This document shows positions 21,104 to 27,748 of a stretch of 61,907 bases of DNA, piece by piece. The DNA comes from a virus, in IMG/VR virus record IMGVR_UViG_3300023184_000128, positions 1 to 61,907 of that record; one strand, written 5' to 3'. The translations under genes were made by a program, and so were the position numbers. The first letter of the stretch is position 1. Each line of letters begins with the position of its first letter. The notes under the pieces were generated by a model, which had not been told where the DNA came from, ran no database searches, and worked only from the letters and a program-made list of their open reading frames with translations.

Positions 21104-21269
21104 GGTAATACAGGATCATCTCAGGACTATGTTTGTTTTTAACAAAATAATCATAGTTATCATGTACTGCTAATAACAACTCTGTGATTTCCTGTCCAGA
21201 CCATGTCGAATAATCTATATCCAGCACGTTTTCTAGTCTATGTGGTTTAAAGATATTTGTACGTTTCAT
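21063..21269 (-). CDS. Small unknown protein
   Basis: The ATG at 21269 (68 residues) is preferred because longer versions overlap the upstream gene heavily. It reads MKRTNIFKPHRLENVLDIDY, then STWSGQEITELLLAVHDNYD and a helical end. The sequence is helix-rich with no known domain. The downstream gene starts inside its last 41 bases, so coupling is probable. Confidence 0.5.
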   Translation of the reverse strand: MKRTNIFKPHRLENVLDIDYSTWSGQEITELLLAVHDNYDYFVKNKHSPEMILYYHDILSRLIKTYGH

Positions 21270-21285
21270 ACGTACATTGTAAATC

Positions 21286-21573
21286 TTATTTTTCTTTTTT
21301 GCCACCATCATACACTTTAAATATTGTAGCTTTTCCATCATTTTCAGGAATAATTTTTGAATTAAAATCATTTTTACCTTTACTATGCCAATATATTTTA
21401 CATAATGGCAAAAATCTTTCATCAAATGCAGGATCAAAACCATAAGTTTTACCCATGTAAAGATTAAACATTATATGACATACAAGTTCGTATTGAAATT
21501 TTGTTAATTTCTTAGATAAGAAACTAAGACAGTATAAAAATTCTGTTTGAATGGGGTCGTTTTCGTTATTCAT
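21286..21573 (-). CDS. Unknown protein
   Basis: A 95-residue protein: helical N terminus (LYCLSFLSKKLTKFQYELVC), then YGFDPAFDERFLPLCKIYWH and a Lys-rich end. Three Cys and many aromatics. Upstream is a gene-free 36-base gap; downstream is the 68-residue gene. No domain recognised. Same unit as the RHH-like gene. Confidence 0.55.
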   Translation of the reverse strand: MNNENDPIQTEFLYCLSFLSKKLTKFQYELVCHIMFNLYMGKTYGFDPAFDERFLPLCKIYWHSKGKNDFNSKIIPENDGKATIFKVYDGGKKEK

Positions 21574-21609
21574 GTAAATTTAATAACATAAATAACGAAA
21601 GATACAACC

Positions 21610-21807
21610 TTAATGTTTTCCGTTAAGTAGATTTTTTATAAAAACTTCGTATTTTACTTTTTCTTTTGTGGCTTGATACTTGCAATAATCATGAACTAAT
21701 TTAGATATCATACTTGCAGGAGCTCTAAATTTCTTTCCACAAAGACTTTTAAGTATTTTGTAGTCATCAATTCTTATTGCAACGCTTTTCCATTTACTAA
21801 TGTCCAT
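21610..21807 (-). CDS. Ribbon-helix-helix-like DNA-binding protein
   Basis: The ATG at 21807 gives 65 residues; AGGAAATACA precedes it, whereas the frame upstream begins only with TTG. KSVAIRIDDYKILKSLCGKK followed by FRAPASMISKLVHDYCKYQA is a beta strand, helix, turn and helix as in MetJ/Arc/CopG proteins. It is a candidate repressor, perhaps of the divergent promoters at 22.0 kb nearby. Operator binding is inferred. Confidence 0.6.
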   Translation of the reverse strand: MDISKWKSVAIRIDDYKILKSLCGKKFRAPASMISKLVHDYCKYQATKEKVKYEVFIKNLLNGKH

Positions 21808-21815
21808 TGTATTTC

Positions 21816-22007
21816 CTATGGGTGTAATCTTCGCCAATAATCCATTCTTTCTTCAAAGGTAGGCTCAGATTTTAGTTTCCAAAATATATGTAATCTTTTT
21901 AATAAAGGCGGATAAGACCTACCATCTGGATGTTCATCCATATAATATTGCTTAGACGTATATTTTTTAAAGTTATACACATATCTTTTTATCATTGTTT
22001 TAATCAT
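21816..22007 (-). CDS. Small basic protein
   Basis: A 63-residue basic, aromatic protein, first gene after the leftward promoter at 22.0 kb. It reads MIKTMIKRYVYNFKKYTSKQ, then HPDGRSYPPLLKRLHIFWKL and EERMDYWRRLHP. High Tyr/Trp and Arg content suits nucleic-acid or protein binding. No family known. Confidence 0.55.
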   Translation of the reverse strand: MIKTMIKRYVYNFKKYTSKQYYMDEHPDGRSYPPLLKRLHIFWKLKSEPTFEERMDYWRRLHP

Positions 22008-22015
22008 AATATTTG

Positions 22016-22079
22016 TTTTTAAGGATGTTTCATGATAATGTCAAGGAATATTGACAATGCATCCCAAGTTATATAAGAT
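22016..22079. promoter_or_regulatory. Back-to-back divergent promoters with shared operator-like dyad
   Basis: Rightward: TTGACA (22051-22056), 17-base spacer, TAAGAT (22074-22079). Leftward: TTGACA on the minus strand (22044-22039), 17-base spacer, TAAAAA (22021-22016). The two -35 boxes form a perfect dyad, TGTCAA-ggaata-TTGACA (22039-22056), only 6 bases apart, so two polymerases could not bind at once. It would drive the gene pair at 22086 and the leftward unit to hsp20. Confidence 0.6.
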
Positions 22080-22085
22080 AATCTT

Positions 22086-22277
22086 ATGAAGTCATATCGC
22101 TTTACCGCTAGATATGCTGGTCAACGTATAGTACTTGACGTAAAAGCAGTAGATGATGATGAAGCGAAAAATAACTTCATTAAAGAGCTTAGAGAAGGCC
22201 GAGGAACTTGGAGTAAAGAAATTACATACTCCCCATCCAAAGTCTTCCTAACATATGAGGAACTTAATGTTTCATAA
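22086..22277 (+). CDS. Small unknown protein
   Basis: A 63-residue protein, MKSYRFTARYAGQRIVLDVK, followed by an acidic helix DDDEAKNNFIKELREGRGTW and a strand-rich end. The layout, strands, an A-K-N helix and a final strand pair, is shared with products at 12319 and 18259. The ATG lies only 6 bases after the promoter -10, so the transcript would be nearly leaderless. Confidence 0.55.
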   Translation: MKSYRFTARYAGQRIVLDVKAVDDDEAKNNFIKELREGRGTWSKEITYSPSKVFLTYEELNVS

Positions 22278-22473
22278 TGAACAGTCTCTTATCGCTAGAA
22301 AAATGATTCTAGAAGCTAAATGGAATCATATGTTTTTAGAAAAAGGATCAGAGACAATAGATATGATGCAGATTGAACTCGAACTGAAAGAAATTAAAAG
22401 ACAGTTAAGAGAACAAGCTGTATTCAAAGTAAGAGAAGAATTACAAGAAGAAGATTTAGATATCGCTTCTTAA
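22267..22473 (+). CDS. Small coiled-coil protein
   Basis: The ATG at 22267 (68 residues) has ATGAGGAA just before it; an ATG at 22255 would add four residues. It is helical throughout: IARKMILEAKWNHMFLEKGS, then MQIELELKEIKRQLREQAVF with heptad pattern and an acidic end. It overlaps the upstream gene by 11 bases. It may be a small dimer; function unknown. Confidence 0.55.
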   Translation: MFHNEQSLIARKMILEAKWNHMFLEKGSETIDMMQIELELKEIKRQLREQAVFKVREELQEEDLDIAS

Positions 22474-22478
22474 ATTTT

Positions 22479-22958
22479 TTATCTTAACAACTTATCTTTG
22501 GGAACGCCTTCAGAGAATAAGTAAGTACACTTTGCTGTGTAGTCAACGATATCGTCTTGAAATAAAAATTCAAAACTTCTAATAACTTTTTGTTCTGTAT
22601 GAAGTTTAAATACTTTTTTATTCATTTGTTGTAAGAATTTTTCTTCATCAACATTTTTAGCAATATAACATATAGAAGAATTTGCATATTCTTTTACAAA
22701 GTTATATCGGCTACACCCATCAGTTATGATATACTTATCGTCTTTTTTAGATAAAACTATTGGACAAATTAATCCAATGTCCTCTATTGAATCATTAATA
22801 TCAGTTGCATGTTCTTTATGATCACAATTAATTATATTATCAAAGTGAACCATTTCTAATCGCATTGGAAACACTTGATACAAGGGATGTATAATTCTTA
22901 AAGGTCCAAGAGCCGAGATCCCTGTGATGTGATTGTCTTTACCAATTTCGTTCTTCAT
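22479..22958 (-). CDS. ParB-like domain protein
   Basis: A 159-residue protein containing the first half of a ParB/sulfiredoxin fold: INDSIEDIGLICPIVLSKKD then DKYIITDGCSRYNFVKEYAN, the sIxxxGxxxPI and DGxxRY motifs. There is no helix-turn-helix C-terminal part, so it is the short phage type, which may act as a nuclease or CTPase-like regulator. It is translationally coupled to the HNH gene (20-base overlap). Not a partition protein by itself. Confidence 0.7.
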   Translation of the reverse strand: MKNEIGKDNHITGISALGPLRIIHPLYQVFPMRLEMVHFDNIINCDHKEHATDINDSIEDIGLICPIVLSKKDDKYIITDGCSRYNFVKEYANSSICYIAKNVDEEKFLQQMNKKVFKLHTEQKVIRSFEFLFQDDIVDYTAKCTYLFSEGVPKDKLLR

Positions 22959-23454
22959 AAGCCTTTAATATAGCGACACAAAGTTCTTTTGTCACTGCCC
23001 CTTTCATATTGTTAACTCTATTAGATACAAATATTATATTATCTTCGGTATAGCCAATTTCTGGATTTAATCTATCTACACTAACCCCATCGTTTTTTAC
23101 AGAATCTTTATGATTGGTTCTTTTAAATATTATGTTCTCTTCACTTAAAGCACATTTATATCCATATCTTAATTTATGCTCTTCCCATTTTTTTAAAAAT
23201 TGTTCTTTTGTCATATAACAACGATGTCTATTTTTTTCTTCTTCAGAAAAATCATTATAACGAGGATTTCTTATTTTTCTTCTTATAGCACTATAAAGAA
23301 TACCTAATGCACCGTTTTCTGTATTTGCATATCTAAAGTCAATTTTTTTCCTACATTTTCTACATTGTGGAGATAAACCATCTTTCTTATGCGATTTATT
23401 TTTACTAAAATCTTGAAATGGTAGTAGTTCTTTACATATAGTACATATTTTCAT
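22939..23454 (-). CDS. HNH endonuclease with zinc-finger N terminus
   Basis: A 171-residue protein: an N-terminal zinc knuckle CTICKELLPFQDF...CRKCRK (two CxxC), and a C-terminal HNH-type core with SVDRLNPEIGYTEDNIIFVS and NRVNNMKG. This is the form of phage HNH (often homing) endonucleases. It lies directly downstream of DNA polymerase, overlapping it by 4 bases. It may be a homing element that settled beside the polymerase gene, or a genuine replication nuclease. Confidence 0.75.
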   Translation of the reverse strand: MKICTICKELLPFQDFSKNKSHKKDGLSPQCRKCRKKIDFRYANTENGALGILYSAIRRKIRNPRYNDFSEEEKNRHRCYMTKEQFLKKWEEHKLRYGYKCALSEENIIFKRTNHKDSVKNDGVSVDRLNPEIGYTEDNIIFVSNRVNNMKGAVTKELCVAILKAYEERNW

Positions 23455-25322
23455 TTTACTTCACCCCAACTATCACCAATGGCTACATCAACTAAGCTAG
23501 GGATTTTAAACTCTATACAATTCTCCATAGTCTTTTTAATTAGTTTAACATCTTTAACTTCGTCTTTAATGTTAAAACATAACTCATCATGGATCTGTAG
23601 TAATGGAGTATGTCCTGCTTCGTGGCAATCAATGATTGCTTGTTTAGTTTGATCGGCTGCGGAACCTTGTATCAATCTATTTAAAGCTTTATACGTTCCA
23701 GATCGTTTAATGTTTTCTTGTCCACCAAACTTAGCAACTGCTGTCTCAAAGTTTTCTGGTGTTGTCATTGTCCAATCTTTAGGTTCCCATTTATCAAATC
23801 TACATTTACGACCTTTTTTAGTTCTAATAGCACCTTCTTTAGATGCTTTATCCATACAAAGATTAATAAGTTTTTTAACAAAAGGAACTTTCTTATTGTA
23901 TTGAAGAATAATATCTCTTGCCTCTTGTTCAGATAAACCAAGTGAAGTTGCAAGTTTAGTATTACCCATACCATACATTAAACCTAAACCAATGGTTTTA
24001 GCTTGTGAACGATCTATACCGATCATGTCAGCAACTGTTTGGTGAAAGTCTGCTGAAGCATTTTCATATGCTTTAACTAACTCTTGTGTTCCATCATAAC
24101 CAACAGAAGATGCATAGTGCACAACCATTCTTGGTTCTTGCTGTGAATAGTCAAATGATCCCCATTTATGATCTTCATCAGGTAAGAATAAAGATCTAAT
24201 TTTAGGGCCAAAATCTTTATTACGAGCAGGAATTTGCTGTAAGTTTGGATTAGACATAGAGATACGTCCTGATACTGTACCACCATTGTCTGATCTTAAT
24301 TGATTGATTTCAGCATGAACTCTACCATTTACTTGGTATTTCATAATACTTTGTAAAAATGTAGCATGAAATTTATTTATCTCTCTAGCTTGAACAATAA
24401 GTTTAGCTATTTCATGATTACAGTTTGTTAACCAGTTTGCTGTAAAGCTAGGTTCATTACTCTTAGCAGTTCTAGGATAAGGTATTTTTAATTTATCAAA
24501 AGCTTCTCCTATTTGTCTTGCGGCCCAGATATCTATATCCTTACCTGCTATTTTATTTATTTTAAGTAAAGTTTCTTTCTCTTGTTTTTCAAACTCTTTA
24601 ATCATCCTTTGAGCTTTTTCCACATCTACTCTAATTCCTTTTTGTCTCATTAAAATTAAAATAGGAAGTAATTTAGATTCCATGTCCCAAATGGTAGTTA
24701 AATTTTGTTTGATGATTTCATTTTTTAGAAATCCCCATAGCTTTAACGTGAGCCGTGCATCTTGCTCCGCATAAAATCCAACATGTTCAGCAGGAAGTTT
24801 CCACATTTCAGCTTTAGGATCAATGCCATGATCTTTAGCGGCTTCTTTCAAATCCGTTTCAGCTTTAATCTCTCCCAAATAATCTTTTGCTAATGCATTT
24901 AGATTGTATGCCCATCTATTTTCATCAACGATGGCTGCTGCAACCATTGTGTCTACAATCTCTCCATTAACTTTGATACCCATAGATTGCAACCAACCTA
25001 AATCGTATTGAGCATTATGAAATATTTTTCTACAAGGAAGTGCACAAATTTCTTTCATATAACTAATAACTTGTTTAGGCACCATGTTGCCACCGCCATA
25101 ATGTTTGAATGGGTAATAACCTTGCCAACCTTCAACAGCGACTGCAAAACCGATTACATAACCTTTACCTATTGCCCAACCAGCACCTAGTCCTTCATTA
25201 ATACCATCATCTCTTGTTTCTAAATCTATTGCTATTTCAGTTGCATTAGATAAATCTTTATACTCTGATGGACATAGCCACATACTTTTCTTAAACGTTA
25301 ATGAATATTGTAAACTTGTCAT
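23451..25322 (-). CDS. polA: Family A DNA polymerase (with 3'-5' exonuclease)
   Basis: This 623-residue polymerase has proofreading motifs AIDLETRDDG (Exo I, Asp33/Glu35), FHNAQYDLGW (Exo II, Asp107) and YAEQDARL (Exo III, Asp188). The polymerase has motif A FDYSQQEPRM (Asp391), motif B with Arg438, Lys442, Leu446 and Tyr450, and motif C QIHDE (Asp579). Leu446 is the equivalent of E. coli Phe762, an alternative known to change fidelity and speed. It copies the phage genome. No 5'-nuclease domain is present. It is the centre of the leftward replication operon. Confidence 0.95.
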   Translation of the reverse strand: MTSLQYSLTFKKSMWLCPSEYKDLSNATEIAIDLETRDDGINEGLGAGWAIGKGYVIGFAVAVEGWQGYYPFKHYGGGNMVPKQVISYMKEICALPCRKIFHNAQYDLGWLQSMGIKVNGEIVDTMVAAAIVDENRWAYNLNALAKDYLGEIKAETDLKEAAKDHGIDPKAEMWKLPAEHVGFYAEQDARLTLKLWGFLKNEIIKQNLTTIWDMESKLLPILILMRQKGIRVDVEKAQRMIKEFEKQEKETLLKINKIAGKDIDIWAARQIGEAFDKLKIPYPRTAKSNEPSFTANWLTNCNHEIAKLIVQAREINKFHATFLQSIMKYQVNGRVHAEINQLRSDNGGTVSGRISMSNPNLQQIPARNKDFGPKIRSLFLPDEDHKWGSFDYSQQEPRMVVHYASSVGYDGTQELVKAYENASADFHQTVADMIGIDRSQAKTIGLGLMYGMGNTKLATSLGLSEQEARDIILQYNKKVPFVKKLINLCMDKASKEGAIRTKKGRKCRFDKWEPKDWTMTTPENFETAVAKFGGQENIKRSGTYKALNRLIQGSAADQTKQAIIDCHEAGHTPLLQIHDELCFNIKDEVKDVKLIKKTMENCIEFKIPSLVDVAIGDSWGEVK

Positions 25323-25814
25323 TTATTTAATTAACTCCTTTGCTGTTGATAATTTTCTTATATCTTCAAACGGCACTAATGTTATTTTGTCTTTTCTATT
25401 TAAACGTGTGTATATCATGTATTTTCCTTTTCCTGTTTTATAGTTATTTTCTTTTAATTTAGATGTTGTAAAATCTAAAAGTTCTTGTCTTTCTACTAAA
25501 AGCCAATGATTGTTTCTTTCAAAAACAATATAATCAGCATTTCCTTTCAACCAACCTTTTCTTCCATCTACTGCGGTTCCTTCAACCCAAGCATTTTCAT
25601 CTTGATAAGCATTATCTGAACGATTTATTTTCTTTAATCCTTTAACATCAAATCTTAAACTATTTAAACTAATGACAGCACAAATACCTTTGACATCCCA
25701 ATGTTCAAATATATCTTGTTCTTTATTAGCTAATATAAAATCTTTTAAATATTTATTAGCAAAATTCAATTCTGTTTGTTTTCCCTTTTGTAAAAAAGAT
25801 TGATATTCATTCAT
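25323..25814 (-). CDS. Putative PD-(D/E)XK-type nuclease-like protein
   Basis: A 163-residue protein directly upstream of polA (1-base spacing). KQTELNFANKYLKDFILANK gives the alpha-1 helix with Glu, then HWDVKGICAVISLNSLRFDV-KG suggests strand motifs with D-x-K-type residues, and GNADYIVFERNNHWLLVERQ a further conserved pair of strands. I read it as a restriction-fold protein by pattern only; catalytic residues are not certain. It may process replication intermediates. Confidence 0.5.
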   Translation of the reverse strand: MNEYQSFLQKGKQTELNFANKYLKDFILANKEQDIFEHWDVKGICAVISLNSLRFDVKGLKKINRSDNAYQDENAWVEGTAVDGRKGWLKGNADYIVFERNNHWLLVERQELLDFTTSKLKENNYKTGKGKYMIYTRLNRKDKITLVPFEDIRKLSTAKELIK

Positions 25815-25901
25815 TTAAAGTACCATTAGTAAAAAATAAAAAATACAAATACAGGTAAATAAACCCATATCACCAATTATAGTTTTTTTAAGATTAAACA
25901 T
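25815..25901 (-). CDS. 28-residue single-pass membrane microprotein
   Basis: The ATG at 25901 overlaps the end of the DUF3310 gene and the stop abuts the next ATG (25814), so the 84-base gap is filled exactly. MFNLKKTIIGDMGLFTCICI then FYFLLMVL is one membrane helix after a basic start. Exact fit between genes supports translation. Confidence 0.45.
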   Translation of the reverse strand: MFNLKKTIIGDMGLFTCICIFYFLLMVL

Positions 25902-26109
25902 TGTAATCTCTTTCTAAAACCATTTCTAAATAGTGAATAGCTTTTAATATGTCTTCTTTTTTTCCTTTTAACTTATGTCTGCATATGTACTTGATTGCAT
26001 TACCTTCTGCAAATGGCAAGTTGTTTTCATTAATAAACTTAGAAGGCTGTATCTTCATTTCTTTGTAATGAGATCCACCTACTTGTTTAAAGAAAGCTTT
26101 ATTAGTCAT
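25894..26109 (-). CDS. DUF3310 protein
   Basis: A 71-residue protein with the typical DUF3310 signature: GGSHYKEMKIQPSKFINENN, EGNAIKYICRHKLKGKKEDI and KAIHYLEMVLERD. This small family is often annotated as nucleotide kinase-like and occurs in many phage replication operons; its biochemical role is unproven. It overlaps the helicase stop by 8 bases and the microprotein ATG. Confidence 0.85.
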   Translation of the reverse strand: MTNKAFFKQVGGSHYKEMKIQPSKFINENNLPFAEGNAIKYICRHKLKGKKEDILKAIHYLEMVLERDYNV

Positions 26110-27748
26110 TTTGTTTCTCCTGTAAATATTTAAAGTAATCTTCCCCTATTGGATAGTTGTACTTATGATCAGAACTTAATAAATGTAATGAACATTTAGC
26201 TCTTGTCACTGCAACATAAACTACTCTTTTTTCGTCCATTTTTTCCTGTACTGTTTTGTTTTGATATTGAGAAGCATAATCAGCTTTGAAATAGACTAAA
26301 ACATTATCAGCTTCTCCTCCTTTTACAGAATGTACAGTATCTATAATCATATTAGGCTCTTTGCTTAATTGATCTTCTCCGTACTTCTCTAATAGAATAT
26401 TTATATAAGTTACTTCTGTGGGTGTGATATTTCTTTTTAAAACATGAAACCATTCTTGTCCTACAAGTTCATCTTTTATAGTTAAACCGCACCATGCTTT
26501 TAAATCTTCAAAAGAATATTCATTAAATTTATCTTGTTCATCCCAAAATTCTTTCTTTCTATATAATTCTTTAGCTAGATATCTAGTGTATTTATAAAAG
26601 TTTTGTGCTTCTTCTTTATTTATCTTTTCTCCATTACATAATCTTTTCCAAGTTTTAATAGCTTTCCATTTGTTATTTGTAAAAGATTTATTACCTTTGT
26701 TATCCATAAAGTATAAACCTTTATTCTTTGCCATCATTCTAAGTTCATTAACAGTTGCACTAATTCTTCCTAATAAATACCAACTTCCTTTATATTCATC
26801 AAAATCAACATCAAAAAATGATCTGTAGGCTTTTACACTATCTTTAATATCAGGGTTTGGTAGATATTCTTTTTCTTCACTATCTATAATGGACTTTCTT
26901 ATTACTTGAGAAAATTTATATATCTCTTTTCCAAAACGTCTTGTTTGAGATAAAACTCTTTTTTCTCCTGGAAAATACTTTGTAAAATATCTATGATCTG
27001 ATCCATTCCATCTATAAATAGCTTGGTCATCATCTCCTGCTAAATATACTTTATTTGCATTTTGAGCCATCTTATAAACTACTGACCATTGTAATGGTGT
27101 AAAATCTTGTGCTTCATCTAATATTAAAACTTCTAATGGTGGAAAATTAACTTCATCAATGGAACGTTCAATCATATCGGTGAAGTCCATGTATTTAGTT
27201 TCTCCTTCTTTTTTATATGCATTATAAGCATCAATTTTTCTTAATAGTAAATGTAAAGATTCTCTTTTATAGGTCTCATTACGATAAACTTCTTCAACAG
27301 GCTGCATCATATTTCTAGCTTTATCATAAATATGTAATGACCAATCTTTATAAACAAATGAATCATCGTCTAATCTAGAATCAGAACTTTTTATAATTTT
27401 ACTTTCTAAAGCAAAATCAATCATACATCTTTGTGGATCAAAGACTTCTTGAGTAAAGTATTTCTTACAATACTTATGTAACGTTTTAAATCTTTGAAAA
27501 TCTTTCATACTATATTGTGGAAATGTTTTTAAAACTCTATCTATTGCTGTGTTAACAGCTTTATTTGTAAAAGATATGAAAGCTATATCTTGTGGCAAAA
27601 TACCTTCAGCTAAATGTTTAGTAAGTATTTCTTGAACTAATGTATTAGTTTTTCCAGTTCCTGGCGGCCCATAAAACTTAATAGTTTTACTTCTAATACT
27701 ATTAGATCTGTTTAGGTTCTCTAAATTGTTGTGCATGATATTCATCAT
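26102..27748 (-). CDS. UvrD/Rep-like superfamily 1 DNA helicase
   Basis: A 548-residue protein with motif I GPPGTGKT (about 27-34), motif Ia ISFTNKAVNTA, motif II ILDEAQD (about 210-215), motif III YLAGDDDQAIYRWNG, motif V-like TVHSVKGGEADNVLV and motif VI YVAVTRAKCSLHLL. These define a 3'-5' SF1A helicase of the UvrD group. It is likely the replicative or recombination helicase, since no DnaB-type gene is visible. It overlaps the primase gene by 47 bases, so the two are probably made together. Confidence 0.92.
   Translation of the reverse strand: MMNIMHNNLENLNRSNSIRSKTIKFYGPPGTGKTNTLVQEILTKHLAEGILPQDIAFISFTNKAVNTAIDRVLKTFPQYSMKDFQRFKTLHKYCKKYFTQEVFDPQRCMIDFALESKIIKSSDSRLDDDSFVYKDWSLHIYDKARNMMQPVEEVYRNETYKRESLHLLLRKIDAYNAYKKEGETKYMDFTDMIERSIDEVNFPPLEVLILDEAQDFTPLQWSVVYKMAQNANKVYLAGDDDQAIYRWNGSDHRYFTKYFPGEKRVLSQTRRFGKEIYKFSQVIRKSIIDSEEKEYLPNPDIKDSVKAYRSFFDVDFDEYKGSWYLLGRISATVNELRMMAKNKGLYFMDNKGNKSFTNNKWKAIKTWKRLCNGEKINKEEAQNFYKYTRYLAKELYRKKEFWDEQDKFNEYSFEDLKAWCGLTIKDELVGQEWFHVLKRNITPTEVTYINILLEKYGEDQLSKEPNMIIDTVHSVKGGEADNVLVYFKADYASQYQNKTVQEKMDEKRVVYVAVTRAKCSLHLLSSDHKYNYPIGEDYFKYLQEKQND

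Noticed and set aside
21269-21443. Longer version of the 68-residue gene starting at 21443
   Set aside because: The extension overlaps the upstream 95-residue gene almost entirely in another frame and encodes a hydrophobic, Met/Lys-rich antipattern.
23710-24286. Several plus- and minus-strand open frames inside polA
   Set aside because: They lie fully within a polymerase with intact motifs and lack start signals.
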